Assembly (NCBI GenBank): GCA_011634665.1
Contig: WAEK01000007.1
Location: 1,442,501-1,506,500, forward strand
Length of the DNA: 64,000 bases
Reading direction: 5' to 3'
From: Mortierella sp. BCC40632
Lineage: Eukaryota > Mortierellomycota > Mortierellomycetes > Mortierellales > Mortierellaceae
How positions within the stretch are numbered: position 1 is the stretch's first letter; each line of letters starts with the position of its first letter. The position numbers and the translations under genes were made by a program. Of this stretch, positions 1-13,033 are shown one piece after another. The notes beneath the pieces were generated by a model. That model made no database searches. It was not told the DNA's origin and was given only the letters and a program-made list of their open reading frames with translations.

Positions 1-3000
1 CTGCAGCGGCCTCGTCGTCGATCGCGGCCAAACAACAGCAACTATTTCAGCAGCAACATCATCGGCAACAACACCAAGACAACAATGGTCAGGTTGCGTC
101 CGAGGTTTTGAATCCTTTTGATGATCCAACCAATGTGGCGGATCTAGCACCTCCTACTCTCTCGGCTACTCCATCACCCGTCGTCGCGTCCTCGCCATCC
201 TTTGCGCCAAGAACTCATAACCAATCATCACTCCTCACGGCACGGCTACAGGCCATGCCCCCTTCTCCATCCTCGCCCATGTTACATGCACCCGTGCCTC
301 AGTATGGTCCACATGCGACTGGTTCTCGCGTTGCTGTGGTGAGTTCGCCTCCACCACCACCTCCGCCTGCTCCGTCTGTGCCTTCGCTTCCGCCTCGATC
401 ACGTTCGCCTCTCGCTACTCTCTCCTCGAGCTCGCCTCAACAGCCTTTCGGGCAAGGCTCCTTGCCAGCACCGACACCTACGCGCCAGAACTCTTTCTCG
501 CCTTCTAACCGTCACTCAAGTGTCCATCCTCCGACGCAGCCTCCTCACGCGCAGAGTTTGGCCATGTCCCTTCCTTCTCAGCCTGTTCCACCGCCGCCAC
601 GCCGGGCCAGTGTTCAGCTGACCCATTCCACCAGTCCACAGCCACCACCCCGAGGCCCTTCACCACTCTTTGCCTCGCCCGGAGAGGCAGGAATGGCGGG
701 CAACGCTGCCCGATTCCGCAACTTGACGACCCCTCACCAGGCCTACGACGGCATCTCCTCGCAAACACCCAAACGCGTCTTTTCCTCCTCCACAGGAGCA
801 CCTGCAGGAGCAACAGGAGCAACAGGAGCAACAGGAGCCACGGGAGCTACAGGAGCAGCCTACAACCGTCCCACTAGCCCTGTTCCTGAACAAGTTCTTG
901 CAACTATGGACCTGAGCGACTCACAGTCAGACCTGGATGAGACAAGCGATGATTCCGATAGGGACTATGACGATGTGGACGAGGACAATGCGAACCCGTT
1001 TATGCACACTGCCGACACACCCCCTCCTCAACCGCCACGGCCCCGAGGCTTGGTCGAAGCACAGACACCACCCTCGTTGCCATCTAGGCCTGCGATGCGA
1101 CCTTCTCCTTCACCAATGAGACCACCGACAGGTGCTGGTACAGTAGCGATGGACCACAACTTGGCAGCCCCTGCGTTGCCACCCAAGCCTGCTGCACGCA
1201 GACGGCCTCAATACCCACCCGATTCGGGATCACTCTTGTCTCTAGGACAACAAGGACCACAGGACGGCTATTCACGTCAGCAGCAACAACAACTATTACA
1301 ACAGCAACAGCAACAACAGCCAATCTGTGGACCATCCGAGACAGACGGTGTCTTTCCAGACTATTCACGATCCAACCGCCGTCAACCGCTTTTCCAGGAT
1401 GTCATTGACATTCATGATATTCATCAAAAATCACACGGTGTTCGTTCGTTCAGTATTTCGAATGAACAAGTGGCCACGGCCACGTCCAACATTCGAGTGT
1501 ATTCACTCGTCACGGGTGAGAACACATCGTCGTATGGACATGTCAAGGATACCAAACCCACGGTCCTTATGTTTACACAGAGTCGACGACCAGAAGCTTT
1601 GGGACAATATCTATGGGCAGGATGGAGTGAAGGTTCTGTTCAGGTGATTGATACCCGGACCAAAGAAGTGATTGAAAAGAAACGAGCTGCCCATCGATCT
1701 GGAAGTGTCACACATATCATTCGATTCAAATCCCAAGTCTGGACTGTGGACGATGGAGGTACGGTCTGTGTTTGGCCCGAGGAACCGATGATGGGGCGTC
1801 CGACATTACAGAACCAGATTCAATCCTTGACGATTCCACCGAAGCAATTCTGTGCAATTGCTGTTCAGGACATGTTGTGGTCTTCGGATGGGTCCAAGAT
1901 TCATATCATTCGAGTTGGACCGGATGCAGGTCGACCCAAGTTGGCACCGACGACGATCGAGATCCCTTATGGAGTTGGACCATTGACCTGTATGGCGACG
2001 ATTGCAGGAAGTGGTCAAGTGTTTACGGGTCACGAGGATGGTAAAGTCATTGTATGGTCGATTGAATCTCGAGAAAAGCTTCGTATCATCAATGTACATG
2101 CCTACCGGATCATGTCTCTTTTGGGAGTAGGATCCTATCTTTGGGCAGGATTTGCGACGGGCAAGATTTATGTGCTTGATTTGAGGCCTGAGGTGCCTGT
2201 GGTGATGAAGGATTGGCAAGCACACAAGGATTCTGGAGTGGCGATGTTGCAATTGGATGAGGAAGGGTTGATTGTTGGAGCTAGACATCAAGTTGGAAGT
2301 TGTGCCGAGAATGGTGAAGTCAAGGTCTGGGATGGATTGATGGCCAAAGATCGACTCAGTAAGTCTCTTTCAAAAAAAAAAAAAAGTCTATTCAGGATTT
2401 CCAATGCCTGCCTCATTTTTTTTTTTTTTTTTTTGAAACTCTTTTTTTTTAATTAATTTCTTTTTTTGCTTTCCTCTTCTCCTCCCCCTTTACTCCAATA
2501 GCCAAAGGAATGGTAGATCGTAGCAAAGAGTATTGTCGATGGCGCGACTTGAAAGTTTTGATCTGTTCCTGGAACATTGATTCGTCGAAACCAGCAGCAC
2601 AGGACGCTAATGGTGGTGCAGACAGACGAATGTTTGAGTCTTGGCTCATGAGTATGGATCAGGAAGGACCTCCAGATATCATCAGCGTTGGTTTCCAAGA
2701 AATTGTGGATTTGGAGAGCAAAAAGATGACTGCGAGTAAGTGTTGGAATGTTTAATTTTTTTTTTTTTTTTTTGTGTACCATCTCTGTGGTTTTGAGGTT
2801 CCTCACTGACATTTCCCTGAATTGACCTACAAAAAAAAAAAAAAAACAGAATCCATCCTCAAGGGCTCCAAGAAAGCCGAGTCAGAAACAATCTCAAAAC
2901 AGTACAAGAGGTGGCAGATTTACTTGACCAACAAGATTCGCGAACTTTACTCGCCCATGGGAGTGAACTACAAACTGTTGGAGTGTTCAAACCTCGTGGG

Positions 3001-3977
3001 ACTTTTCAGCTGCGTTTTTGTTCGATCTCAGGAACTGGCCAACATTCGCAGCGAGTGGACGCATGTTGATATGGTCAAGACAGGATTGAAAGGTTACCAT
3101 GGCAATAAGGTAAGGATTGACTGATCAAGTTAACGACTCTTTACTGTTCAGTATATAGTCAAAGGGTGAATCATGGACTCTGACCATACATGCGCTGTGA
3201 TCAATTTAGGGTGGTATCGCAACGAGATTCATCATCGACGACACTTCGATTTCATTCGTCAATTGCCATTTGGCCGCGGGGCAGTCGCATACACGACAAC
3301 GCAACACAGATGCAGCCAATGTGCTTCGGAAACTATGCCACCCAAATCCTGCCGTCTCGACTGCTGTTCACCCAGAGGTCTTTTGGTTTGGTGACGGCAC
3401 GCTAGCCTTGGATCATGAAATTTGCTTCCTCTCTGGAGATCTCAACTATCGAATTGATGTCAAATTCAGTGAAGCCGTAAGACGAGTTGAGGCTTCGGAT
3501 TGGGAGTATCTTCACCAACATGATCAACTTCTTCAACAAAAGCTTCGGAACCCTCAGTTTGTACTACGAATCTTTAATGAGAGCGAGTTGTTGTTTGCGC
3601 CAACGTACAAGTATGATCCAGGTACGGACACCTATGACACGTCCTCCAAACACCGAACCCCAGCCTGGTGCGATCGAATTCTTTGGCGAGGTCGACATGT
3701 CCGTCAATTGTTTTACAAGCGAAACGAATGTCGGGTTTCGGACCATAAACCGATCAGTGGTGGATTTGTGATTGGGGTGAAAAAGATTGATGAGGCACAA
3801 CGACAAGTGGTAGAGCAACAGGTGATGGAAGGATGGTACAAGGTTCAGGAACGAGAGATCCGGATCCGGAAATTGGCCTGGTTGCGATCTTGGGGTTGGA
3901 CAGATGCTCGAGTGGAAGGGATCCTGGATCGTGAAGGTGGAGACCTGGCTAAGGTAGTCAGTATTCTTTCCGAGTAA
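1..3977 (+). CDS. WD40-containing inositol polyphosphate 5-phosphatase (5' end outside window)
   Basis: Partial gene. The frame is open to the left edge (from base 3) with no convincing initiator, so the true start lies upstream. Predicted exons are 3-2358, 2502-2735, 2850-3109 and 3210-3977. The first exon carries a proline-rich, SH3-ligand-like region with polyQ and an acidic patch, then a WD40-like propeller (for example VQVIDTRTKEV, VIVWSIESREK, VKVWDG). The later exons form the endonuclease/exonuclease/phosphatase fold: SWNID near its start, then SGDLNYRI and PAWCDRILW, the signature motifs of inositol polyphosphate 5-phosphatases, and SDHKP. The family removes the 5-phosphate from phosphoinositides or soluble inositol phosphates. 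The WD40-plus-phosphatase order resembles plant 5PTase12-14/FRA3. The last 40 or so residues look like a small UBA-like helical bundle (inference). All three junctions keep phase. Confidence 0.9.
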
Positions 3978-5492
3978 AGAAGTGTAGAAGAAGAAGAAGA
4001 AGAAGAAGAAGAAGAAGAAGAAATATGAAAAGAATGAAAAATCTTTTTAGGTGTAGATGCTCTTGTAAATAGAAAAAGAAAAAGAAAAATCAATGCAAAA
4101 GACCTGTTAGGAGGGTCATTGCCTTTGCAATTGCAGGATCACTCCCTTTCATCGTCCCTGAATCCTCCAGGGGTAAAGTCCAACCGCAAGTCACCTCGTC
4201 CAGATATTCAAAGTCAAGATTCGTGACACAGATTTTCCTACTTATCATATGATCTGGACGATACATTTTTTTTTTTCTTTCTTTCTCGCAAGAAACAGGA
4301 TGAACAGAACTCTTGGTGGATTGACGTCAGTAAAGAGGATGAAAGTTTGTCCCGCAGCGCATTGAGCCGCAAATTGGTCCGTGATCGCTTGAAGGATCTC
4401 TAGACGCCATACTCCTCCCGCGGACCTCGAAGCAAACAGCTACTTTGCAACGAAAAACCACTCTCCTGCTGCTTCTCTCCTGACTTTCTACCTTCTGTTT
4501 GAGCATCCGACTCCATAGAATCTAACCATCTCTCTCTCTCTTTATTTATTTATTTTAAAAAAAAAATCGGCAAATTTGCCTATCAAACCTTTCGGGTTAA
4601 GGGATTTGCTTGTGTTCCATGGACTTCTCTACCCCAATCTTTTCTTTCTTGATTATCGCAACTAGTGCATCCAACTTTGGTCCTTTCCTTTGGATAAAGC
4701 GCTATTAGGCGACAAAAGAGTGACATTTCTCCAGGTTGTTACCGAAATTGATGAAATGGACAGTAAGAGATGCTTGGGTAGCTGGTTGGACTACACCAGT
4801 ACAGAGTGAGTATGTCTTGTGTGCCTGTGACCAGTCTCATTATCAGTTGAACAAAGTTCTGGATGGTGTTGTGGAGATTGTTCAGAGTGAGATAACAAGA
4901 ATCAACCAAGCAATCATCATGGTGCAAGTCTGGGTGGTGACAGTTGACAGGATGACTGCAGGATGCCGCAGGATGAAAACCAGTTTCCATCGACGGAGAG
5001 GAGCCCAGCCCATAAGCCCAACTGTTGAACGCCAAACGAACAGAAAAGAAAGAAAAAAGCCTTCCCTGGGCGGACGCGCATAAAAAAAAAAAAAAAAAAA
5101 AATAAGAGAGAGAGAGGCAGAGAGTCATTTGCGCCTTTTTGTTCATCCGCATCTCTGTCATTCAACCTTTCCCACCTTCACCTCCGCCTTCACCTCCACC
5201 TCCACTCCATTGCGACTCTCGGAGGTCCTATTGCTCTCCATGATGGATCAAGTGCAATCGTCCTTCCGGTAGGTCACCTTTCACCCTCCCCCCCCTCTTT
5301 CTCTCCCCTCCACCTTTTTTTTTTTTCCTCCTTCATCTGCACCCCCCTCTTCTCAACTTACAGCTGTGCAGACGCCATTCCAAAAAAAATAAGAAAGGGA
5401 AAACTTTATGCTCATCGCTCTTTTTGCTTGGATTTTTTACTCAGGGTCCAATTCCCAAAGTGGGGACAATAGCTCTTCTGAACTCGTTCAAC
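3978..5492. other. Intergenic region between phosphatase and CSC1 genes
   Basis: No gene seen. A (GAA)n run of about 12 units starts a dozen bases after the phosphatase stop. A perfect CRE/ATF-type palindrome TGACGTCA sits at 4322-4329. An A20 run is at 5083-5102. A short ATG frame (5240-5272, about ten codons) lies in the probable leader of the downstream channel gene; a GT donor at 5269 and an AG at 5443-5444 suggest a leader intron. Confidence 0.5.
4322..4329. promoter_or_regulatory. CRE/ATF-type palindrome TGACGTCA
   Basis: A perfect 8-bp TGACGTCA palindrome about 0.9-1.2 kb upstream of the CSC1-like gene. This is the classical ATF/CREB bZIP site. An 8-mer can occur by chance, so function is unproven. 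Confidence 0.3.
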
Positions 5493-5596
5493 ATGCGTGC
5501 AGGTAAAGTCTTTTTCTCTATCTCTCTCTATATATCTCTATCTCTCTATATATATATATATATATCTCTCTCTATATATATCTATATCTCTCTATA

Positions 5597-5659
<63 letters not shown>

Positions 5660-5672
5660 ATATATATATATA

Positions 5673-5726
<54 letters not shown>

Positions 5727-5815
5727 CTCTCTCTATATCTCTATTTCTTTTTTCGCTTCTTTTTGGAAATGTTTTCAAACCTTGCACACTTGCCTGGGAT
5801 GGTTCTCTTTCATAC

Positions 5816-5847
<32 letters not shown>

Positions 5848-8800
5848 CTGGTGCCCCTCTTACAAACACATGAACAACACACATTCTCTTTTTCGACTTG
5901 GATATAAAAAAAAAAAATAGGTGACCGCAATGCAGGCAAGAATACGACAGGTCTTACGACGACACAACTAGTGATTTCGATTGCCATCGGACTTGTTGCG
6001 TTCCTGTTCTTTTGTTTCTTGCGTCGACGATGGATCGTCATGTTTGCACCGCGCACCAAGCTTCGGAAGTAAGGAGGTTTTTTATTTTATTTTATTTTAT
6101 TTTTTTTTTTCTTCTTCACAGCAAGCAAGGCTATCTACATTTTATTGGAGCATATTGGTTGGCTGTTTTTGAGACACAACTTAAAAGAGAAAACGAACGA
6201 TTGAAGCGAGAGAGAGAGAAAAAAAAAAGCACAAACCCAGACTCACACGGTCCTTTTGCCATGTCTCATCGTCTCTTTTTCTTCCCCTGAATGATGGAAT
6301 AACTCCAAAAAAAAAAAGACACACGCCACCTGTGCTTCCTTCAACCTTCCTGGGCTGGGTGCCCAAACTCGTGCGAATCCCCGAGGCCGAAGTGCTCGAT
6401 TGCGTGGGACTCGATGCTGTCATGGTAAGTCAGCCTCCGCTCCAAGTCAAGAGAAAAAAAATACGTGGGGGAGAGGGTGAGAACACGCGACAGCAAGATG
6501 GAATGTCGGGAAAAGAGAGAGAGAGACCGCGACCGCCGAAAAGGGATGGAGTGTGCATAAGCGGAAACTCAAAAATATGGGTCCGTTGCATTGGTGTGTT
6601 GGGGGAGGGGTTGAGAAAGAATAAAAAAAAAATGTGTCCCATGGTTCTCTCTTTTTTTTCGCACTACATGACCAAGTGGTAGATCTCTCTGGTCAGAGCG
6701 CCTAACCTGTCTTTTCTTTTTTGTTGTTGTTGCTTGGAATATGGCTATGGTAGATGCTGCGGTTTTTCCAGATGGGCTTCAAGCTCTTTTTCTATTGTCT
6801 AGTACCAGGACTTTTGATCATCCTGCCTGTCAACATTTACACCAACAATGACCAGGGTGCGATCCCGAGTGAAGGGGACGACGATGACGACGACAACGAT
6901 CTCATAGGCTTGAGATCTTTATTCTTAACTCTCGACCCCCAAATGCTGTCACTTCTTTATCTCTTTACCCAGTTCATCTTTACCTATGTCTTTTCACTCT
7001 TGACGACCTTTACACTCTGGAAGACATATGAAGGATTCATCAACATCAAACGCCGCTACATGCTTCAACGGTCCAAATCCATCACTAACCGAACCGTCCT
7101 GGTCACTGGTCTGCCTACGCACCTGCAGAATGATCGGGATCTCGCCACCTTTTATGAATCGCTGGGATGTGGCAATGTCGAGAGTGCTCATGTGTCACGC
7201 CATGTCAGGTCGTTGGAGAGACTGATTGATCAGCGGACGCATGCGCTCCGAGTGCTGGAACTGGCCTACACAAAGTACTATGGAAACCCCTCGGCTGCCC
7301 CCGGTTATGACCCAACCAAGCTTGAGGCTGACTGTAATGCTCACTTGCCGAGTTCAACCTTGATGGAGGATCAACCTCTGGATGCCGATGCAACCGAAAC
7401 AGACTCGTTGCTTCGACGTGAGGCAATCCCTGGAAAGAAACGTCCAACCATGCGACTAGGATTCTTGGGACTTTTTGGAAAGAAAGTGGACAAGATTGAT
7501 CATTGCCGTGAGGTTTTTATTACTCTGGACAAGGCCGTTCAAAAGTTGCGAATGGCTAGAGTGTTTCCTACAACCAGCACAGGGTTTGTGACTTTTGAAG
7601 GAATGCATAGTGCGGTATGTCCATCCGTTCAACGGCAATGCGATTTGTATGCTTTGGATGAAGATGAAGTGGAAGTCAAACTGCTGACACTTGATGCCTT
7701 TTTTTTAAAAAATATATATTTATAGCAAATCGTGTCGCAAACCGTCAACACCCAGGAGACTCTCTCCTGTTACACTTCTCTGGCACCGGAGCCTCGGGAC
7801 GTCTTTTGGGATAATTTGAACCTCCCACCAAGTGAACTTGGAGTTCGATCCATTGTTGTCAATACAACAGTCTTTTTCCTCATCTTCTTTTGGTCAGGTC
7901 CCATCGGTCTCTTTTCGTCCTTCCTCAACCTGGATTCACTTGAGAAACTTATCCCGGGAGTATCCGAGATTGCCGAGGCAAACCCTCTGCTCAAGGAGTT
8001 GATCCAAGGTTTCTTGCCCACAGTCGGTGTCACTGTCTTTTTGGCAGTCGTACCAAAGATCTTGGAGGCTCTGTGTGAGAACCAAGGAATCCGGTCTCAT
8101 TCAGCAATTCACCGATCGATCTACAACAAGTACTTTACGTTTATCCTCTTCAACGTCTTCTTGGTCTTCACAGTGGTCGGAACTTGGGCCCAGGCCTTTA
8201 ACAAGGTGTATCACAATCTTGGAGAGTTGACCCTCATTCTGGCTGCCTCTCTACCCCGAGTTGCTCCTTTCTTTGTCAACTACACCATCTTGAAAGGTAT
8301 TGGTCTTCTTCCTGTGCAACTGCTCGAGATTGGAGACGTATTTGTTCAGGGATTCAAGGGCCTCCTCTCCAGGACTCCAAGAGACTATGCGGAAGCCCGT
8401 GCCCCACCAGAGCTCAAGTATGGCGTCGTTTACTCCAACACGACGTTGATGTTTGTCATTATCCTGATTTATTCGTGCATCAAGCCCTTGATTCTCGTCT
8501 TTGGTGTTATCTACTTTGGAATGGCCTACCTTGTCTACAAGTACCAGCTCCTTTACGTGTTCTTCCATCCTTACGAGTCGTGCGGACAAGCCTGGCCCAT
8601 GGTCTATAACCGGATTATGGTTGGATTACTCATTTTCCAATCGACGATGTTGGGTCTGTTTATGCTCAAACAGGCTTACATTTTCGGTGTACTGTTGGTA
8701 CCGTTGCCGGTTGGTACTGTTTGGTTCTGGGCCTGGACCTCACGAGCCTATCATCAGACAGCGCATTACATCCCGCTGCAACTCCTTCGTCCTGAAGATA

Positions 8801-10188
8801 TTCAAAAGGTGCGAGACAACTTTAATGAAGAAATCTACGAGGATGTACCCATCGGTCCAGCCAACACCCCAGCCAACGCAGAGACTATCATCCAAGTGAA
8901 CGGAGCCAACAACAAGGCGACTGGAAATGGAACAACTGCGAGCAATGGAACGACAACTGGTGCTGCCCTCACCAAGAATCTGCCAAACACTAGGGTCTCA
9001 AGACGACGTGTCCCAAGGCACTTGGATGAAGAAGACTATCAATGTAAGAAAGTCCGAGGGAGAAAGCTTTCACTTTTTTTTTTTTATAGTAAACATGATT
9101 GTACTGGCTGACTAACATTGAGATTGTTTCACTTTCTTTCTCTCTTAGTACCCATTCCTGACCGATACACCGATTATCGACAACCGCCTATGACTCTTTA
9201 TCCAGGAATCCTCAACTCTGGCATGCGACACTACAGCCACCCAGCCATCTCGGGACCTCTGCCAACATTGTGGTTACCTCTCAAGAAGACTGATACAGGA
9301 AAGCAGCCTGCTAACGATGAAGAATCAAGGATTGGAGGACATCATTCTGACTCGGATTCGGATGCAGAGGGTCATGAACATTCAATCGAGGCTGCTCTTG
9401 CGAAACCACCTCTTATGCTTCCCTCGCAAACATCGGATGAGCCTAGGACTTTTGAGGAAGGCGATAACCTTGTGGGAGGAGGACAGGATGAAGACCACAC
9501 CAATTCCTCCAAGCCTCCAGTCGCAACTGCTGCCCCTGCTGCTCCTGCTGCTGCTCCTGCTACTACTGCTGCTCCTGCTACGGCTTCAAGTTCGAGTACT
9601 GGCGCAAGCACTAGTGCCGCTAAGAATGCAAAGGCTGGTACTAGTGCGCCAACGGCGACGGAGACTGTTGTTCCACGAAGTGCAGACACAAACTCGCCTA
9701 CCAAATCTCCAATCCAGACTCGTGGTCCTCAAGCAATCGTGGATTCCTCGAACCCCGAAGCCTCTACTTCAACACTAGCTAAGAAGGAGCCTGGAGATAC
9801 TCTGGTTGAGGCCAGCGTAGACAAGAAGGGAACCGGTGGCAGTACTGCTGTAACATCCCCTGTCTTATCCGATTCAAGCAGTTCTACAGCAGCAACAGTA
9901 ACCACAATTGCAGCAGCGGCAGCAGCAGCAGCAGCAACAGCAACAGCTACTCCTACGCCGAACAATGAGGCAGTGGAAGGTATTCAGGATATTTACTACC
10001 ATCACCCAGAGCGTATGCCATCATCAGGCACGGATGCTGCTGCCACCACGACAGAGGCAAGTGCAGCAACAGCAGCACCTGTTCCGGTCGAGACCGAGGC
10101 CGAGTCCGCCACAACTTCTGCCGACAATACCCCAAGAGTTAGAACAGTCCAGGGTCAAGGATCGGTAGCGAGTTTGAAGCGTTCATAG
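5493..10188 (+). CDS. CSC1: CSC1/OSCA/TMEM63-family mechanosensitive-type calcium-permeable channel
   Basis: Predicted exons are 5493-5502, 5921-6068, 6319-6424, 6754-7614, 7726-9043 and 9149-10188, about 1160 aa. Exon 2 gives an N-terminal membrane helix ending FAPRTKLRK. Exon 3 has the hallmark STFLGWVPKLVRIPEAEVL. Exon 4 has further membrane helices, then a cytosolic RNA-recognition-like loop (RTVLVTGLP) and TGFVTFEGM. Exon 5 carries the RSU1/7TM core (EPRDVFWDNL onward). The last exon is an Ala/Ser/Thr/Pro-rich cytosolic tail. Family members are osmo- or mechanosensitive cation channels of plasma or internal membranes. The start is uncertain: ATG 5493 is the first that keeps phase. Using ATG 5240 with the 5269 donor reads into a stop, so that ATG may be a uORF. 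An acidic EGDDDDDD insert lies in the first loop. Confidence 0.9.
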
Positions 10189-10359
10189 GGTGCTTGAATC
10201 TTTTCTTCTTCTTGTCTCTCTCTTCCTCTCTCTTTACCATTTGCATCCAAATACAAAAAATATCTTTCAGTTGTAAAAAAAAAATTGTCCTGGGGAAGGT
10301 ATACAGTGGTTGGTTTTTTTTGTTTTTGTATTTGTCTTTGTTTTTGTTTAATAGTACAA

Positions 10360-10551
10360 TTATTGTTTGTCGGATGTTACTGGAGATGCTGCTTGACCTT
10401 CGCTCTCTAGACGGTCCTTCAACGAGTGTTTGGCGGTTCCACGCTCCAATGGCTTGTTCTGAGTTGGTGATGGTTTCCAGCCAATCTATTGTACAAGAAA
10501 GAAAACATTGACAGCAGCAAAGCAAGGGTTTGTTAGCTTACTGCTTTTGAT

Positions 10552-10582
<31 letters not shown>

Positions 10583-10688
10583 GGTACTCGTTTAGTTTGG
10601 ATATGAGATTGTACTGTACCATGTAGAGGATTTGGAAAGTGGCGGGGACAGTTCCATCCGGGTTGCCATACATTTCTAACAATCAATC

Positions 10689-10728
<40 letters not shown>

Positions 10729-12022
10729 GTCAGTCCCTTGCTCAAGTGACGATACAAGTTCCCTCTGCCCGGATCTTGATCTTCGATTGGATACACTCTT
10801 CTTCTTCCCTACCTTTGTAGATAGCAGCGGCTGCCGTCATTGTGTCCCGCTTCATAAACTGCCTCCTGCTGATCACTGCGTTGCTCTCGCCCATGGCACG
10901 AAGATCCTGCATCAACTCGATCGCACTTGGGTAGTTGACCGTAACCTCATCCACATCCACGGTAGTCAATGTGAATCCTGCTCTGGAAAGTAGACTTCCT
11001 AGATCACGACTGTCTGCCATGGGTGAAACTCTTGGAGAAATACCACCCTCACGATCGAGCTCTGCTAACTGCAACGACGTCCTAGTAGATCCGAATCCAA
11101 GAGGGGGGCGGTGAAAAGTAAAAAAAGAAACGTAGGGGAAGAGCGATTAGATTCAATCTTGCATGCTAGGCTTTCTAAGGGCAGTGATAAACCTGCTGAA
11201 AAAAAAAAAAAAAATGGGAGAGACTTGCCGAAGTTCAAAAGAGTGTCTCCACCAAAGAGACCTGCAATAAAGACGCCGTCAGGTTTCAAGCTACGTTGAA
11301 TTTGAATCATGGCTCCAGGGAGATCGTTGATCCAATGCATTGACAAGCTGCTGATAACCGCATCCAGACTGTTCTCTGCAAACGGCAAGTTTTCCTCGTC
11401 CACCACGCGTCTTTCCACTGGGACTTTTTTTTTTTTTTTGTAAAATGATAAATGAGTGAGTTGATGAGCCTTCTGAGCATCCTACTACTGTGTTGGACTC
11501 GATTTTTTTTTCTTTCTTCTTTACCTTCATATTCAACATCTCTGTCACGATCAAGCATTTTCTCAGACATGTCACACATGACCAGCTTATTCATCATGTC
11601 AGAATCAATATGTTTGGCGACATGTCCACATCCTGATCCCAACTCGACCACTTCATTAAACTCGCGTTTGATATCCTGATAAATAAAATATATATAGATG
11701 TGTAAATATATATCCCACAAGCGTAAATGAACAGTTCCCGCGGTTGATCGATCCAGAGCAAAGAGGATAAAGAATGACGGCGTGAGAATACAAGACTTTT
11801 TTTTTTATATTGCAAAATAGAATAAACCCTCGGCTGTTGTTTCTTTTTTTTTTTTTTTTACCAGTAGACGATCAACCACTCGGAAGGCAACTTCGTCCTT
11901 GACATAATCTACGAGACGACTCTCTTGGACGTTACTTGCCGCACGGTTCTTTTGTAACCGTTTGACAGACCTGTCAAAGACTCGGAAAGCAGAGGGAACA
12001 GTGTTGGTGCTACTGCTATTGC

Positions 12023-12057
<35 letters not shown>

Positions 12058-12185
12058 TTGTTGGTAGAACCAGAGCCTGTCACGGAGGTAGAGTAGAGAC
12101 ATGTTGGAGAGAATGGACGGGTTGCAGTAGGATGGAGACATTGTCCTGTGAACGGGATTCGGATCCGAGTCGCGTGTCTGATCAT
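10360..12185 (-). CDS. NDUFAF5: NDUFAF5-type mitochondrial complex I assembly methyltransferase/hydroxylase
   Basis: Six predicted exons on the minus strand: 12185-11862, 11675-11525, 11423-11225, 11081-10813, 10675-10620 and 10485-10360; about 374 aa (human about 345). The N-terminus ([12 protein letters not shown]) is basic and suits a mitochondrial presequence; an Asn/Ser-rich spacer follows. Class I SAM fold: [13 protein letters not shown] is the SAM-binding loop. [47 protein letters not shown] and MGESN match NDUFAF5, which modifies an arginine of complex I subunit NDUFS7. The C-terminus ([12 protein letters not shown]...ERGTA) also matches. The exon 3 donor is weak (AA then GTCTCT); an overlapping GC donor (GCAAGT) breaks the frame. 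Converges on the CSC1 gene with a gap of about 170 bp. Confidence 0.9.
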
Positions 12186-12274
12186 TATTTATTTGTTTAT
12201 TTTCTTGTGAATGGACCGAGGAAGTCAAGACGAGAAGAAGAGATAAGAAAGGAGGAAGAAGAAAAAAAAAAGGG

Positions 12275-12308
<34 letters not shown>

Positions 12309-13033
12309 AAAAGGAGAAACCCGAATGAAGAAGGCGTGGTCCGGAAGGGAGTTGCTGAGTTTGTGAGTAGGGGTGGGGTGGAAGTGGCGCGAGAAGGTGC
12401 CCAAGAGAAAGGAGAGAGAGAGAGAGAGACATTGACGCCCGAGTCTAACCGGTGGCTTTGCCAGATCAATCAAGATCCGAAGGGTAGAAAAAAAAAAAAA
12501 AAACGAGAAAGTGTGAAAGAAGAGAGAGAGAAGTGAGAGAGATGGACCTGCGTATAGCGGAGGAGAGGGCTCTCTTCTTCCTTCTTTCTCTTGCTTTGCT
12601 CTTCTTTTTTGTCCCTGGAATACCTCTCTCTCTTGCCGCCTCGCCCGGTCCTTTTTATCCTTTGCTCCGTGAGGACGACTTGGTTTTTTTATTTTCTTTT
12701 CTTTTTTCTCTCTCTCTTTCTCTCTCTCTCTTTTCTCTTTCCCTTTCCCCTTCTCTCTCTTTCCCGTTCTCTTCTAGCCCTTTTCCCCTGCTCTCACTCT
12801 CACCCTCTGTCTGTTTCTGCATCACCCCCACTCTCCTAGACATTGTCCTTTTTTCTAGTTCGATCTCTTTCCCCCTCTCACCTGTACATTTCACCGCTCC
12901 CAGTTCTCACCACACCCAAGTCTCGGTTCCTTTTCTCTCTCTCTTTCTCTCTTTTTTTTTTTTTTTTTTTTTGTACATTTTACACTCACTTGTACTCACA
13001 ATTCACACGCACAACTACACACACATTGCCGAG
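12186..13033. promoter_or_regulatory. Divergent promoter region, NDUFAF5 / porphobilinogen deaminase
   Basis: About 850 bp between two divergent starts. It holds an A-rich block at about 12262-12303 and a pyrimidine-rich (CT) leader from about 12690 to 13030 on the deaminase coding strand. The deaminase frame stays open through the CT leader, but its Phe/Leu/Ser-only translation shows this is leader, not protein. Confidence 0.5.

Noticed and set aside
5520..5880. Open frames encoding SLYIYIYI-type peptides
   Set aside because: Translation of a (TA)n/(TC)n microsatellite inside CSC1 intron 1, not a gene.
12533..13033. In-frame N-terminal extension of porphobilinogen deaminase
   Set aside because: The frame is open only because the DNA is CT-rich; the product would be Phe/Leu/Ser-only and deaminases start at the IPIGTRKS region.
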